This document shows positions 7,968-17,876 of a stretch of DNA of 64,000 bases, piece by piece. The notes below the pieces were generated by a model. It saw only the letters and a list, made by a program, of their open reading frames with translations, was not told the origin of the DNA and did no database searches. Each line of letters begins with the position of its first letter. The first letter of the stretch is position 1. The position numbers and the translations under genes were made by a program. Source of the stretch: Dolichospermum planctonicum (GTDB lineage: Bacteria > Cyanobacteriota > Cyanobacteriia > Cyanobacteriales > Nostocaceae); the NCBI RefSeq assembly GCF_005402965.1, contig NZ_BJCF01000011.1, forward strand, positions 1 to 64,000, given 5' to 3'.

Positions 7968-9449
7968 ATGTACTTAACGCCAAATCCAGCCCCGAAACTG
8001 CTTACTTTTAAACTCAAGTTACCTTATGCGGGGGAGAAAAAAGGCAGTTATCAAGTTAAGCAACCATTACCGGGCTTTCCGAAAATGCCTTTATCTCTGC
8101 AATTGCGAGAGTATCAACGTCAAGCTGTGACTAGCTGGTTTACTAATCATGGCAGGGGAACATTAAAAATGGCTACTGGTAGTGGTAAGACTATTACTGC
8201 ATTAGCGATCGCTTATGAATTATATCAGCAAATTGATTTACAAGTCCTGTTAGTGGTGTGTCCCTATCGTCATCTTGTTACCCAGTGGGGCAGAGAATGT
8301 GAGAAATTTAACTTACAGCCGATTTTAGCATTTGATAATTTACGCAGTTGGCAAAGTCAACTTTCCACGGCAATCTATAATTTGTCCTCTGGTTCTCAAA
8401 ATTTTCTCACAGTAATTACCACTAATTCTACTTTAATTAGTGATGGTTTTCAGACACAACTTAAATATTTTCCGCCAAAAACCTTGATTATTGGTGATGA
8501 AGCCCATAATTTAGGATCACGGAAATTAGAGGAAAGTTTACCACGCAATGTGGGTTTACGTTTAGCTTTATCAGCCACACCAGAAAGATATTTTGATGAT
8601 GATGGAACACAATCTTTATTAGATTATTTTGGTCCAGTTTTGCAACCTGAATTTAATTTACAAGATGCCATTGCTCAAGGTGCATTAGTTCATTATATCT
8701 ATAATCCGGTGTTAGTAGAATTAACGGAATTTGAAAGTATAGCTTATTTAAAACTAACCAAAAAAATCGGGCGTTCTCTACTGTATAAAGATCGAGATAT
8801 GGGGGAGACAGGAGATTTTGAAGACAACGAAGATATTAAATCTTTATTAATACAGAGAGCGCGGTTAGTTGGCACAGCAGAAAATAAATTAACAGCTTTA
8901 CAAGAGTTAATGAAAAATCGGCGAGGAACTACCCATACACTGTTTTATTGTAGTGATGGTTCTCAAGAAATTGGAGAGCGTTATTCTTTGCGTCAACTCA
9001 AAGCAGTTGCTCAAATTTTGGGGGGAGAATTAGGTTATAAAGTCAGTACCTATACAGCAAACACTTCATTAGAAGAAAGGGAAATTTTACGTCGTCAATT
9101 TGAAAGTGGAGAATTACAGGGTTTAGTTGCAATTCGGTGTTTAGATGAAGGTGTGGATATTCCTGCTATTAAAACCGCAGTAATTTTATCAAGTTCAGGA
9201 AATCCCCGTCAATTTATCCAACGTCGGGGACGGGTTTTACGTCCTCACCCTGGTAAGGAACGGGCAACGATTTTTGATATGATTGTTTTACCACCAGATT
9301 TGGATAGGGAAACTATTGAGGTGGAACGGAATTTATTAAAGAGGGAATTAAAGAGGTTTGTGGAATTTGCTGATTTAGCGGATAATGCTGGGGAAGCGAG
9401 GATGAAGTTATTGGCTTTGCAAAAACGATATGGGTTATTGGATATTTAA
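7968..9449 (+). CDS. Superfamily 2 DEAD/DEAH-box helicase
   Basis: This 493-aa protein is related to the SSL2/XPB and type III restriction helicase group. The Q-motif region is LQLREYQRQAV (about residues 43-55), Walker A is MATGSGKT (about 67-74), motif II is GDEAH (about 178), and motif III is ALSATPER. Motifs V and VI are LDEGVDIP and QFIQRRGRVLRP, from about residue 390 to 425. There is no nuclease or specificity domain, so the ATPase probably remodels or unwinds DNA in repair. It follows lexA on the same strand, but the gap contains repeats and no second LexA box, so SOS control is not shown. Its exact role is not known to me. Confidence 0.85.
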   Translation: MYLTPNPAPKLLTFKLKLPYAGEKKGSYQVKQPLPGFPKMPLSLQLREYQRQAVTSWFTNHGRGTLKMATGSGKTITALAIAYELYQQIDLQVLLVVCPYRHLVTQWGRECEKFNLQPILAFDNLRSWQSQLSTAIYNLSSGSQNFLTVITTNSTLISDGFQTQLKYFPPKTLIIGDEAHNLGSRKLEESLPRNVGLRLALSATPERYFDDDGTQSLLDYFGPVLQPEFNLQDAIAQGALVHYIYNPVLVELTEFESIAYLKLTKKIGRSLLYKDRDMGETGDFEDNEDIKSLLIQRARLVGTAENKLTALQELMKNRRGTTHTLFYCSDGSQEIGERYSLRQLKAVAQILGGELGYKVSTYTANTSLEEREILRRQFESGELQGLVAIRCLDEGVDIPAIKTAVILSSSGNPRQFIQRRGRVLRPHPGKERATIFDMIVLPPDLDRETIEVERNLLKRELKRFVEFADLADNAGEARMKLLALQKRYGLLDI

Positions 9450-9538
9450 TTTTGGGGAAATTTATCAATAGTTATTGACTTTATGTACCAGAAAAAGGTA
9501 AGATAATGTTTAGTAGATACTGTTGAGGAGAAAAGGTA

Positions 9539-9772
9539 ATGAAAACAATAGAAACAGTTGTGAATGTTACCCCAGAGCGACAAATTACACTCCAATTACC
9601 TCCAGATATCCCCGCAGGTGAATATCAAGTAGTTATAGTTCTTAATGAAAGTGGTAAATCAGAGCAATTAGCAGCGAAAAATCAAGCAAAAAGGTTTAAA
9701 TGTTCAGCTTATCCTGTGGGTTTAGTTGCTGATAATTTCACCTTTCGTAGAGAAGATTTATATGATAGATAA
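9539..9772 (+). CDS. Small antitoxin-like protein paired with PIN nuclease
   Basis: This 77-aa protein has an N-terminal beta-rich half (ETVVNVTPERQITLQLP, PAGEYQVVIVL) and a basic-aromatic tail (FTFRREDLYDR). A GGAG ribosome-binding site stands before the ATG. Its last codons overlap the start of the PIN-domain gene by 11 bp. Similar short proteins recur beside PIN toxins in cyanobacteria, so an antitoxin role is inferred from position. I do not see a classical AbrB or ribbon-helix-helix motif. Confidence 0.65.
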   Translation: MKTIETVVNVTPERQITLQLPPDIPAGEYQVVIVLNESGKSEQLAAKNQAKRFKCSAYPVGLVADNFTFRREDLYDR

Positions 9773-10211
9773 AGCGGTTTTTATAGATACAAATATTCTG
9801 ATTTATAGCAATTTAGCTTTATCACCATTTCACACACAAGCAATACAAAGATTACAATATTTTGCTGATCAAGATATAGAAATGTGGATTAGTCGGCAAA
9901 CTTTGCGAGAATATTTATCAGGTATGACAAGACGTAGTGATTTAACTGGAACAATTCCTATTACTTCTTTAGTAGCTGATGTAGAATATTTTAGTAGTTA
10001 TTTTCATGTTGCTGAAAATACTGCTTTAGTAACTGAAAGATTATTGAAATTAATGACAGAAATCAATATTGGCGGTAAGCAAGTACATGATGCTAATATA
10101 GTTGCCACAATGTTAGTTTATGGCATTCCTCGGTTGCTGACCCACAATATAGGCGATTTTGCTAGATTTTCTGAATTAATTACTATCTTACCTTTAGAGA
10201 ATGAAGATTAA
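9762..10211 (+). CDS. PIN-domain ribonuclease, VapC-like toxin
   Basis: I place the start at the ATG at 9762, inside the end of the preceding gene, giving about 149 aa. A longer frame from 9726 has no such support. The PIN-domain acidic residues are visible: the first aspartate in FIDTNILIY, a glutamate in LREYLSG, and aspartates in VHDANIVA and NIGDFARF. PIN toxins cleave RNA, often tRNA, with bound magnesium or manganese. Translational coupling with the 77-aa protein indicates a toxin-antitoxin pair. The real target is unknown. Confidence 0.8.
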   Translation: MIDKAVFIDTNILIYSNLALSPFHTQAIQRLQYFADQDIEMWISRQTLREYLSGMTRRSDLTGTIPITSLVADVEYFSSYFHVAENTALVTERLLKLMTEINIGGKQVHDANIVATMLVYGIPRLLTHNIGDFARFSELITILPLENED

Positions 10212-10457
10212 GTTGATAGACTTTATTGACATTTTTTAACTATGCGTATTAACATATAAAATGAATACATAAAAATTGTTAAAGCAAAAGCTTTTCTAAC
10301 TTTATCTAAAGTAAATTCACTGTATGACATTTGATTTATTCTTTGATTTATTTCTGGAAGTTACCCATGGTAAATTTATTTTTCCATTTTTTCAGCAATT
10401 AATTTTTTCTGAAAATCATACTCACAAAATAATTTTAAATTAAATTAATTTAAATAA

Positions 10458-10475
10458 GGTGGGAAAATACCCACC
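10458..10475 (-). terminator. Hairpin after sufS
   Basis: GGTGGG and CCCACC form a 6-bp stem around a 6-nt A/T loop seven bases after the sufS stop codon. On the minus strand it is followed by TTATTTAAATT, which makes an intrinsic-type terminator for sufBCDS plausible. Confidence 0.6.
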
Positions 10476-10481
10476 CTAAAT

Positions 10482-11762
10482 TTATTCATTGAAGACACCA
10501 GCAAAAAAGTCCAAAGTCTCTTTTAATGCTTTGATGAAAATATCAATTTCTTCACGAGTATTGTAAAAAGATAAACTAGCCCGCGCAGTTCCCGCTACAC
10601 CTAAATAACGGTGTAATGGTTGTGTACAATGGTGGCCAGAACGTATGGCTACACCTTCTTGATCTAATAATGTAGATAGATCATTAGCGTGGACACCCTC
10701 TACTGTAAAAGCTGCTAGAGCGGCTCTACCTTCGCCTTGAGCATTGGGTTTTGGTCCGTAGATTCTAATTTGGGGTATTTGTGCTAATTGGGTGAATAAA
10801 TAGGCGGTTAATTCCGATTCATAGCTATGGATTGTATCCATACCAATATTAGTAAGATAATCTATGGCCGCACCAAGTGCGATCGCTTCCCCAATTGCAG
10901 GAGTACCGGCTTCAAATTTATGGGGTAATTCTGCGTAGGTAGAATGGTCTAAAAATACCTCTGCAATCATCTCACCACCACCGAAAAATGGCGGCATTAC
11001 TTCTAGTAATTCTAGCTTACCATATAAAAAGCCGATGCCAGTGGGGGCGCACATTTTATGTCCAGAAGCTACTAACCAATCACAATCAAGTTCTTGGACA
11101 TTAATGGGAGTATGGGGAACACTTTGACAAGCATCAAGTAAGAACTTTGCACCGAATTTGTGAGCAATTTCAGCGATTTCTTTAACTGGATTTATACAAC
11201 CCAATGTATTAGAAATATGGACGATAGATACCAGTTTTGTTTTTTGAGAAATCAGGTTTTTAAACTGTTCTAAATCAAAAGTTTCTGCTGGTGTTAATTC
11301 CACAAACTTTAATATTGCACCGGTTTTTTCAGCGACAAATTGCCAAGGAACAATATTACTATGGTGTTCCATGACTGAGAGAATAATTTCATCTCCTGGC
11401 TGTAAATTGTGCATTCCCCAACTGTAAGCGACTAGGTTAATGGCTTCCGTTGCGTTGCGGGTGTAAACAATTTCTTGGCGTGATTTAGCATTAATGAATT
11501 TAGCAATTTTATCACGGGACTCTTCATAAGCATCAGTAGCCTTGCCGCTGAGAAAATGTGCGCCACGATGAACGTTTGAGTTATATTGTTCGTAATAATC
11601 ACGCCAAGCATTTAAGACTGATACAGGTTTTTGAGAAGTAGCTGCATTATCGAGATAAACCAGGGGTTTACCATGAACTTCCTGATGTAAAATAGGGAAG
11701 TCGGAGCGGACTTTATCAGGGAGGGATTTGGTAGAGGTGAAGGTCATATTTAAGGAGTTCAA
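10482..11762 (-). CDS. sufS: Cysteine desulfurase SufS
   Basis: This 426-aa pyridoxal-phosphate enzyme removes sulfur from cysteine for iron-sulfur cluster assembly. The PLP lysine is K236 in [20 protein letters not shown] and the DACQSVPH strand are typical of group II desulfurases. The persulfide cysteine is in [10 protein letters not shown] near residue 380. ATG at 11762 or a methionine five codons later could start the protein. It is the last gene of sufBCDS, 134 bp after sufD, in the usual cyanobacterial order. Confidence 0.96.
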   Translation of the reverse strand: MNSLNMTFTSTKSLPDKVRSDFPILHQEVHGKPLVYLDNAATSQKPVSVLNAWRDYYEQYNSNVHRGAHFLSGKATDAYEESRDKIAKFINAKSRQEIVYTRNATEAINLVAYSWGMHNLQPGDEIILSVMEHHSNIVPWQFVAEKTGAILKFVELTPAETFDLEQFKNLISQKTKLVSIVHISNTLGCINPVKEIAEIAHKFGAKFLLDACQSVPHTPINVQELDCDWLVASGHKMCAPTGIGFLYGKLELLEVMPPFFGGGEMIAEVFLDHSTYAELPHKFEAGTPAIGEAIALGAAIDYLTNIGMDTIHSYESELTAYLFTQLAQIPQIRIYGPKPNAQGEGRAALAAFTVEGVHANDLSTLLDQEGVAIRSGHHCTQPLHRYLGVAGTARASLSFYNTREEIDIFIKALKETLDFFAGVFNE

Positions 11763-11896
11763 AATAGTAACTAGAATTTAGGAGTATGGCAGAATTTAAG
11801 AAGAACGAACCACGAAGGAGCGAAGGACACGAAGGTAAGAAGTTTTAGAGGGTTTTTTGGTGGGTTTTCCCCACTTTTTGCAGGTGGGGTTTTTGA

Positions 11897-13252
11897 TTAT
11901 TTATTGGTGAGAATTGTGACTGTTTTTAACAAACTCTCACGCAAAGAAGCAACAGGGATAAAGTTAATAATTTCCGTTGCGAAAGCATTAACTAATAATT
12001 TGCGTGCGTCGTTTTCATCAATACCACGACTTTGCAGGTAGAATATTTGATCATCTTCCAATTGACTGACGGTAGCACCGTGAGCGCATTTAACATTATC
12101 AGCGGTGATTTCTAACTGAGGTTTGGTGTCAATCCTTGACTTAGATGATAACAGCAAATTGCGATTTAATTGCGATGCGTCCGTTAATTGGGCCAGTTTA
12201 GGAACAAATATTTTACCATTAAAGACACCATGAGCGCGATCGCCTATAATGCACTTATGTAATTGTTTACTAACACCATGGGGATAATTTAAAAATAATG
12301 CACTATGAGTATCGGCCAACTGATTATCAGCAATTACAGTTAAACCATTCAGGGTTGTTTCTGTTTGTTCACCAGTTTGTAAGATCTCCAAATTATGACG
12401 GGAGATTTTACCACCAACCGTCACTGCATTACAATTATAACGACTAGATCTGGCTTGAGTAACAGCAGTTTTACCAATGTGAAAAGCCGCAGCACCTTCC
12501 CGCACGACCCTATTGTGAGTAACCTGAGCATTTTCCTGTACCCAGATTTCCGTCACACCATTAGTAAAATAAATCTCCTCCGCTTGTGGAACAGGCATCT
12601 TGCCTGTAACATACTCTTCAATTAAACTTACCTGAGAATTACTTTCAGCTACTACTAAAACCCGGGGTTGGGAAATAGTTGCAGACTCACCCGACACAGA
12701 AATAAATAATAGATGAATTGGTGTTTCCACCACCACATTTTTAGCAACCCATACCACCGCGACATCATTTAAAGCCGCAGTATTCAAAGCTGTAAAAACC
12801 TCTTTAGCACCTTCAGCTTGCGCTAAATATTCCTGAACAACTTCACCAGGTAAAACATCCAAATTACCAACAATTAAGCCAGCAGGTAAATTTTCAGTAT
12901 TAGATAAATTTGGTGAATAAACACCATTGACAAATACTAACCGCCCAGAAACTTCAGGTAAAACAAAATCATCTTGTAGAGATAGTTCATGAATTGTCCC
13001 TACATGAAAACTTACCTGTTTGAGAGGTGACAAATCAGTAAAGCGCCATTCTTCTTCGCGGGTATTGGGAACAACAGAATGACGTACCCAATTAGCAGCG
13101 GCTTCGCGTAAATCTTGTAACCAACTATCTGTTTTTGTAGTAGTTACCCGACTTAATAAACCACTTAAAAAAGCGTCTCTATCTAATAAATTTTTTGGTA
13201 GAGACGTTTCATGAAACCGCTCTAAATTATCTAAATTAATTGGCATATTCAT
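11897..13252 (-). CDS. sufD: Fe-S cluster assembly scaffold subunit SufD
   Basis: SufD is the partner of SufB and SufC in the SufBC2D scaffold that builds iron-sulfur clusters. I start it at the ATG at 13252, which overlaps the sufC stop codon as TAATG, giving 451 aa. A longer frame to 13288 would run into sufC and begins with an unconvincing glycine/cysteine-rich stretch. The beta-helix core includes HSALFLNYPHGVSKQLHKC and VFNGKIFV. The C-terminal KCAHGATVSQLEDDQIFYLQ motif and DARKLLVNAF are family hallmarks. The stop-start overlap suggests coupled translation with sufC. Confidence 0.95.
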   Translation of the reverse strand: MNMPINLDNLERFHETSLPKNLLDRDAFLSGLLSRVTTTKTDSWLQDLREAAANWVRHSVVPNTREEEWRFTDLSPLKQVSFHVGTIHELSLQDDFVLPEVSGRLVFVNGVYSPNLSNTENLPAGLIVGNLDVLPGEVVQEYLAQAEGAKEVFTALNTAALNDVAVVWVAKNVVVETPIHLLFISVSGESATISQPRVLVVAESNSQVSLIEEYVTGKMPVPQAEEIYFTNGVTEIWVQENAQVTHNRVVREGAAAFHIGKTAVTQARSSRYNCNAVTVGGKISRHNLEILQTGEQTETTLNGLTVIADNQLADTHSALFLNYPHGVSKQLHKCIIGDRAHGVFNGKIFVPKLAQLTDASQLNRNLLLSSKSRIDTKPQLEITADNVKCAHGATVSQLEDDQIFYLQSRGIDENDARKLLVNAFATEIINFIPVASLRESLLKTVTILTNK

Positions 13253-14037
13253 TATACACCCACTCCCACAACTTCCTCCAGCACCCAATCATAACCGCGA
13301 GATTCTAACTCTAACGCTAACTCCTTACCACCACTTTTAATAATTCGTCCTTGTGCCATCACATGAACAAAATCAGGGACAATATAATCAAGAAGACGCT
13401 GATAGTGAGTAATCATAATTGTGGCATTTTCGGGACTTGTTAAGCGATTAACCCCATTAGCGACAATTTTGAGAGCGTCAATATCCAAACCAGAATCAGT
13501 CTCATCTAAAATTGCTAATTTAGGTTCTAAAATAGCCATTTGTAGGATTTCATTGCGCTTCTTTTCCCCACCGGAAAAACCCTCATTGACACTGCGACTA
13601 AGGAAAGAGGAATTCATTTTGACAATATCCAATTTTTCTTGAACTAAATCATCAAAATCGAAAGCGTCAACCTCTTCCAAACCTCTAGATTTCTGACGAG
13701 AATTATAAGCAACTCGTAAAAAATCTAAATTACTGACACCGGGAATTTCCAGAGGATATTGAAAAGCTAAAAACACACCACCCCTAGCCCGTTCCTCTGG
13801 TGACATTTCCAAAAGATTTTGGTTTTGAAAAACCACTTCACCACCAGTAACAGTATAGGCTGGATGTCCCGCCAAAACCTTAGAAAAAGTGCTTTTCCCC
13901 GAACCATTTGGACCCATAATCGCGTGAACTTCTCCAGCGCGAACCTGCAAATTCAACCCCTTTAAAATCGGAGTTCCATCAACATCAGCGGTCAAATCCT
14001 GAACCGACAAAATCAAATCACTATTCTCAACAATCAT
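13252..14037 (-). CDS. sufC: SufC ATPase of the Fe-S assembly complex
   Basis: SufC is an ABC-type ATPase that drives the SufBCD scaffold but has no membrane partner. Walker A is GPNGSGKST, the signature is SGGEKKRNE, Walker B is [12 protein letters not shown] and the switch histidine lies in MITHYQR. The ATG at 14037 is chosen because a strong AGAGGAAG ribosome-binding site precedes it. The reading frame extends 21 codons upstream with a basic, low-quality stretch overlapping sufB. The protein is 261 aa, the normal length. It lies 52 bp after sufB. Confidence 0.96.
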   Translation of the reverse strand: MIVENSDLILSVQDLTADVDGTPILKGLNLQVRAGEVHAIMGPNGSGKSTFSKVLAGHPAYTVTGGEVVFQNQNLLEMSPEERARGGVFLAFQYPLEIPGVSNLDFLRVAYNSRQKSRGLEEVDAFDFDDLVQEKLDIVKMNSSFLSRSVNEGFSGGEKKRNEILQMAILEPKLAILDETDSGLDIDALKIVANGVNRLTSPENATIMITHYQRLLDYIVPDFVHVMAQGRIIKSGGKELALELESRGYDWVLEEVVGVGV

Positions 14038-14089
14038 CTTCTCTTCCTCTCTTTCTCTGGGTACTCTGTGCTTGGAGTGGTTCGTTTTC

Positions 14090-15529
14090 TTAACCCACAC
14101 TACCTTCTAGTTTCAGACTTAACAACTTATCAGCCTCAACAGCGAACTCCATAGGAAGCTGATTAAAAACATCTTTACAGAAACCGCTAATCATCATTGA
14201 GATAGCATCTTCGGCAGAAATACCCCGTTGAGCGAAAAAGAATAATTGGTCTTCACCGATTTTAGAAGTAGAAGCTTCATGTTCAACCTTTCCTGAATTA
14301 TTCTGAACTTGAATATAAGGAAAAGTATTAGCTTGAGCATTATCACCAATTAACATTGAATCACATTGGGAATAATTTCTCGCACCTTTAGCAGTAGGAT
14401 TAATCTTTACCAAACCCCGGTAACTATTACTAGATTTACCAGCAGAAATACCTTTAGAAATAATTGTGCTACGGGTATTTTTGCCAATGTGAATCATTTT
14501 CGTACCTGTATCAGCTTGCTGCTTATGATTTGTTAATGCAACGGAGTAAAATTCACCGACGGAATTATCACCAACTAAGACGCAACTAGGGTACTTCCAA
14601 GTAATAGCTGAACCTGTTTCTACTTGAGTCCAAGATATCTTAGAATTGACACCTTGACACAAACCACGTTTAGTCACAAAGTTGTAAATGCCGCCTTTAC
14701 CATTTTCGTCACCTGCGTACCAGTTTTGCACGGTAGAATATTTAATTTCTGCATTATCTAAAGCAACCAATTCCACAACGGCGGCGTGTAATTGATTGCT
14801 GTCGTACATTGGTGCTGTACAACCTTCTAAATAGGAAACATAACTATCTGCTTCGGCGACAATTAATGTCCGTTCAAATTGTCCTGTATCACCGGAGTTA
14901 ATGCGGAAATAGGTTGACAATTCCATTGGACATTTTACGCCCTTGGGGATATAAACGAAAGAACCATCACTAAATACCGCTGCATTTAAAGCAGCAAAAT
15001 AATTATCAGCAATAGGAACAACGCTACCCAAATATTTTTTAATTAGTTCTGGGTGTTCTTGTAAAGCTTCGGAAATAGAGCAAAATATGACACCATCTTC
15101 CGCGAGTTTTTCTTTAAATGTAGTCGCCACTGAAACACTATCAAAAATCGCATCAACAGCAACATTAGCTAATCGTTTTTGTTCGGAAAGAGAAATACCC
15201 AATTTTTCAAAAGTTTCCAATAAAGTGGGGTCAACTTCATCCAAACTATTGAGTTTTGCTTTCTTTTGTTTCGGTGCGGAATAATAAATAATATCCTGAT
15301 AATTAATAGGCGGATATTTGACATGAGGCCAAGTTGGTTCTGTCATTTTCAGCCATTGGTGATAGGCGCGGAGGCGATATTCCAGCATAAATTCCGGTTC
15401 GTTCTTTTTAGCGGAAATTAGGCGGACGACATCTTCGCTTAACCCACGGGGGATAGTATCAGCTTCAATATCGGTAACAAAGCCGTACTTGTAAGGTTGG
15501 TTGACTAAGGTGGTGACAGATGCGCTCAT
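14090..15529 (-). CDS. sufB: Fe-S cluster assembly scaffold subunit SufB
   Basis: This 479-aa protein is the main scaffold subunit for iron-sulfur cluster assembly. [37 protein letters not shown] and the C-terminal [18 protein letters not shown] with [17 protein letters not shown] are highly conserved SufB segments. The length and ends are complete. It is the first gene of sufBCDS. The leader faces sufR and holds two SufR-type palindromes, so repression when Fe-S clusters are sufficient is expected. Confidence 0.97.
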   Translation of the reverse strand: MSASVTTLVNQPYKYGFVTDIEADTIPRGLSEDVVRLISAKKNEPEFMLEYRLRAYHQWLKMTEPTWPHVKYPPINYQDIIYYSAPKQKKAKLNSLDEVDPTLLETFEKLGISLSEQKRLANVAVDAIFDSVSVATTFKEKLAEDGVIFCSISEALQEHPELIKKYLGSVVPIADNYFAALNAAVFSDGSFVYIPKGVKCPMELSTYFRINSGDTGQFERTLIVAEADSYVSYLEGCTAPMYDSNQLHAAVVELVALDNAEIKYSTVQNWYAGDENGKGGIYNFVTKRGLCQGVNSKISWTQVETGSAITWKYPSCVLVGDNSVGEFYSVALTNHKQQADTGTKMIHIGKNTRSTIISKGISAGKSSNSYRGLVKINPTAKGARNYSQCDSMLIGDNAQANTFPYIQVQNNSGKVEHEASTSKIGEDQLFFFAQRGISAEDAISMMISGFCKDVFNQLPMEFAVEADKLLSLKLEGSVG

Positions 15530-15637
15530 CGGTTCTCTTGTGTTCTCTTTAAAGGATGGGCGACGGGCTGCATGATGCTAATTCCCGTTTTTTATTACCG
15601 ATTGCTAACAAGACTGCTAGAATAGGCTTAACGACTA

Positions 15638-15657
15638 AAACAATTCGGCGGTTGTTT
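15638..15657. promoter_or_regulatory. Second, imperfect SufR operator candidate
   Basis: AAACAA and TTGTTT form arms around an 8-bp centre. Read in the SufR pattern this is CAAT-N6-GTTG, one base away from CAAC-N6-GTTG. It lies closer to sufB than the perfect site. Two sites of unequal quality would match what is known for the suf regulatory region in Synechocystis. Confidence 0.6.
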
Positions 15658-15684
15658 AATCTACATTTCATTGTACGATAGATT

Positions 15685-15702
15685 AACAACAAGAATGTTG
15701 TT
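15685..15702. promoter_or_regulatory. SufR operator, perfect palindrome
   Basis: AACAAC and GTTGTT flank six bases (AAGAAT), matching the CAAC-N6-GTTG pattern described for cyanobacterial SufR exactly. It lies 60 bp before sufR and about 155 bp before sufB, so it could control both directions. A small GACG..CGTC hairpin (15733-15749) lies between it and the sufR start. Confidence 0.8.
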
Positions 15703-15761
15703 TAAGTCAAATTTTCTAAAAATTTTATTTTGGGACGTTTGCGAAGCGTCTAGTAGAGAAC

Positions 15762-16439
15762 ATGGCGACTACCCAGCAGACCTCAACTAAGCAAGATATC
15801 CTAGAGTATCTATTGAAACACTCACAAGCAACGGCTGTTGAATTGGCTGACTTTTTAGATGTCAGTCCCCAAGCTATTCGCCGTCATTTAAAGGATTTAG
15901 AGACGGAGAAACTAGTTTTGTATTCGGTATCAGGACAGCCGAGTATGGGGAGACCGCAGCACCTTTATCAACTGAGTCAGCGGGGAAGATCCCGCTTGCA
16001 AAAAAACGCTAACCGCTTAAATGATGGTTATGGCGAGTTTGCAATTTCTCTTCTGGACACCTTAGCCGAAACTGTGGGACGTGACCAAGTAAAGTCTATT
16101 TTACGGAAACAGTGGGAACGCAAAGCCCAAGAATACCGGGAACGGGTGGGTAATGGTTCTTTGCGGGAACGGGTCGCAACTTTGATAGAGTTGCGAAAGC
16201 AGGAAGGTTTTATGGCGGAATTTCACCCTGTGGAGTCAGATGCTAGTGGTGGGGGTGGAGAAAGATTCATTTTTGTGGAACATACCTGCGCTATTTCTGA
16301 TGTTGCGGAATCTTTTCCCAGTGTTTGTGGTCATGAGTTGGAAATGTTTGCGGCTATTCTCCCAGATTGTACTGTTGAACGGACTCACTGGTTGATTCAT
16401 GGTGAACATCGTTGTGGTTATTTGGTGCAGAAAAGGTAG
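15762..16439 (+). CDS. sufR: SufR, iron-sulfur-sensing repressor of suf
   Basis: This 225-aa regulator has an N-terminal DeoR/ArsR-like winged helix (ATAVELADFLDVSPQAIRRHLKDLE) and the beta-wing GRPQHLYQLSQRGR. A C-terminal cluster-binding region has cysteines in HTCAIS, SVCGHELEM, LPDCTVE and HRCGYL. SufR dimers carry [4Fe-4S] clusters and repress both sufBCDS and sufR. Divergent placement from sufB with palindromes in between supports this directly. Confidence 0.95.
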   Translation: MATTQQTSTKQDILEYLLKHSQATAVELADFLDVSPQAIRRHLKDLETEKLVLYSVSGQPSMGRPQHLYQLSQRGRSRLQKNANRLNDGYGEFAISLLDTLAETVGRDQVKSILRKQWERKAQEYRERVGNGSLRERVATLIELRKQEGFMAEFHPVESDASGGGGERFIFVEHTCAISDVAESFPSVCGHELEMFAAILPDCTVERTHWLIHGEHRCGYLVQKR

Positions 16440-16606
16440 GTAGCGGTTATTTGTATGCTTCTATACCTACCAGGAAATCAATTTCCGGGCTAATAGCTAA
16501 AGTACGTTAAAACGTACTCTGGTTAACTAAATAAATTGTTACTTTACAAAAGTATTAAAAATATATAAACTAAATAAAAAATTGTATTATTTTTCAGGTA
16601 TATATT

Positions 16607-17302
16607 TTGCATCCACAACAGATTAGGGAAAAACTAAAATCATTAATTGAGGAAGCCTCAAGCATAGATCCCAATTTAGCAATTAAGTTAAACCAGATTA
16701 ACAACTGGATTAAAGATGTGAAACCTGGTACACTGATGTCTAAACGTTTTGTTCTTTTGTTTTTACAACAATTTATTCGAGATGCAGAAATTAGACTTGA
16801 TATAAAACGTTTAACTTCTGAAGCAGAAAGACAAGACTTTTATGAATCAATGACACCTCCTGAAAAATACTGGTATGGTGAATTGTTTCCTAGATGGTTA
16901 AGTAAAAATGACCCCAAATTTTATATTTGGAGAAAAAAATTAATGTCTGGTGAGTTCAATCAGGAGGATGAAAAATTAATTAATTTGATTGCTGATGTGA
17001 TTAAACGGAATGGTGGTCAAGTCTTACAACGCTATATTATAGACTTATCTATGGCAAGTGATATAATGGTTAGTAGTATTCAAGAACAACCCCTTTGTAT
17101 TCAACTGACTAGCCAATCTCAAGAATTTACACAAACAAAATCTGATGATTGGGAAGATACTTTAATTTCTTGGGGAATAGAGAGAGGATTATTTTTAAGT
17201 TTTAATCCTGGTGAAAGTGATTTTATCAATCAGATAGTTAATTTAGCACTAGATAAGAGTGATAATCTGAACAATGGTATTTATCAAAAAATAAATTTAT
17301 AG
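16607..17302 (+). CDS. Unrecognised protein, first gene of the TPR-CHAT cluster
   Basis: I do not recognise a named family in this 231-aa protein. It appears to start with TTG at 16607, and I see no better ATG nearby that keeps the first helix. The N-terminal third is helical (IREKLKSLIEEA, LNQINNWIKDVKPGT). The middle is aromatic and charged (PPEKYWYGELFPRWLSKNDPKFYIW). The C-terminal part, QPLCIQLTSQS to DDWEDTLISWGIERGLFLSFNPG, looks like a compact alpha/beta unit that could be an effector-adaptor domain. There is no signal peptide or membrane helix. It lies 49 bp before the next gene of the cluster. Confidence 0.7.
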   Translation: MHPQQIREKLKSLIEEASSIDPNLAIKLNQINNWIKDVKPGTLMSKRFVLLFLQQFIRDAEIRLDIKRLTSEAERQDFYESMTPPEKYWYGELFPRWLSKNDPKFYIWRKKLMSGEFNQEDEKLINLIADVIKRNGGQVLQRYIIDLSMASDIMVSSIQEQPLCIQLTSQSQEFTQTKSDDWEDTLISWGIERGLFLSFNPGESDFINQIVNLALDKSDNLNNGIYQKINL

Positions 17303-17351
17303 TGTTTCGTTAGTTTGATTATGTATAGCAAAAATTCTCACAGAGGTAATT

Positions 17352-17822
17352 ATGATTAACCAAGAAATTACAAAAGAAAGTCAAAAAAGACTAGAACAGT
17401 TTTTACAGCATTTAAAATCAGCCCGTCAATTAGAAGATGATATCAGAAAATATGGGTTAGAAGCGGCTGATTTATATTTTGAAGATATAGATAGTGATTG
17501 GTTGGAAACTTGGGGGGATGATGACAATGAACCGGGTTATATTGAGAAAATGACTACTTTCTTAGAAAGTGATGATGTAGTTGCGGTGGAGGTAAGAAAA
17601 CATTTACAGAATAAATCTCATGATGAAATTATTGGTGGTTTGGAATATTGTTTGAGTCAATTAACAAAGAAGGATCGGATTTTTGCAGCTAAGGATTTTT
17701 TAGTTGGTGATGTTGTTGTTAATGGAAGTTGTCGCGCTTCTAGTAATAGTGATATTGATGAGGTTGAGTTGTTGGAATTAGCGGAAGATTTGATGGAGAA
17801 GTTGAGGGAGATTTTAGGGTAA
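17352..17822 (+). CDS. Unrecognised acidic protein of the TPR-CHAT cluster
   Basis: This 156-aa protein is strongly acidic and largely helical, with runs such as DSDWLETWGDDDNEPG and DIDEVELLELAEDLMEKL. The AGAGG ribosome-binding site at good distance supports the ATG at 17352. No catalytic motif or known domain is evident. It sits between the TTG-started gene and the CHAT protease, 54 bp before the latter. It could be a substrate, inhibitor or adaptor of the protease. That is inference from position only. Confidence 0.7.
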   Translation: MINQEITKESQKRLEQFLQHLKSARQLEDDIRKYGLEAADLYFEDIDSDWLETWGDDDNEPGYIEKMTTFLESDDVVAVEVRKHLQNKSHDEIIGGLEYCLSQLTKKDRIFAAKDFLVGDVVVNGSCRASSNSDIDEVELLELAEDLMEKLREILG

Positions 17823-17876
17823 TGATTATATTTGACCAAATAAAAATATACTGGATTAGGTAATATAAAATTAATC

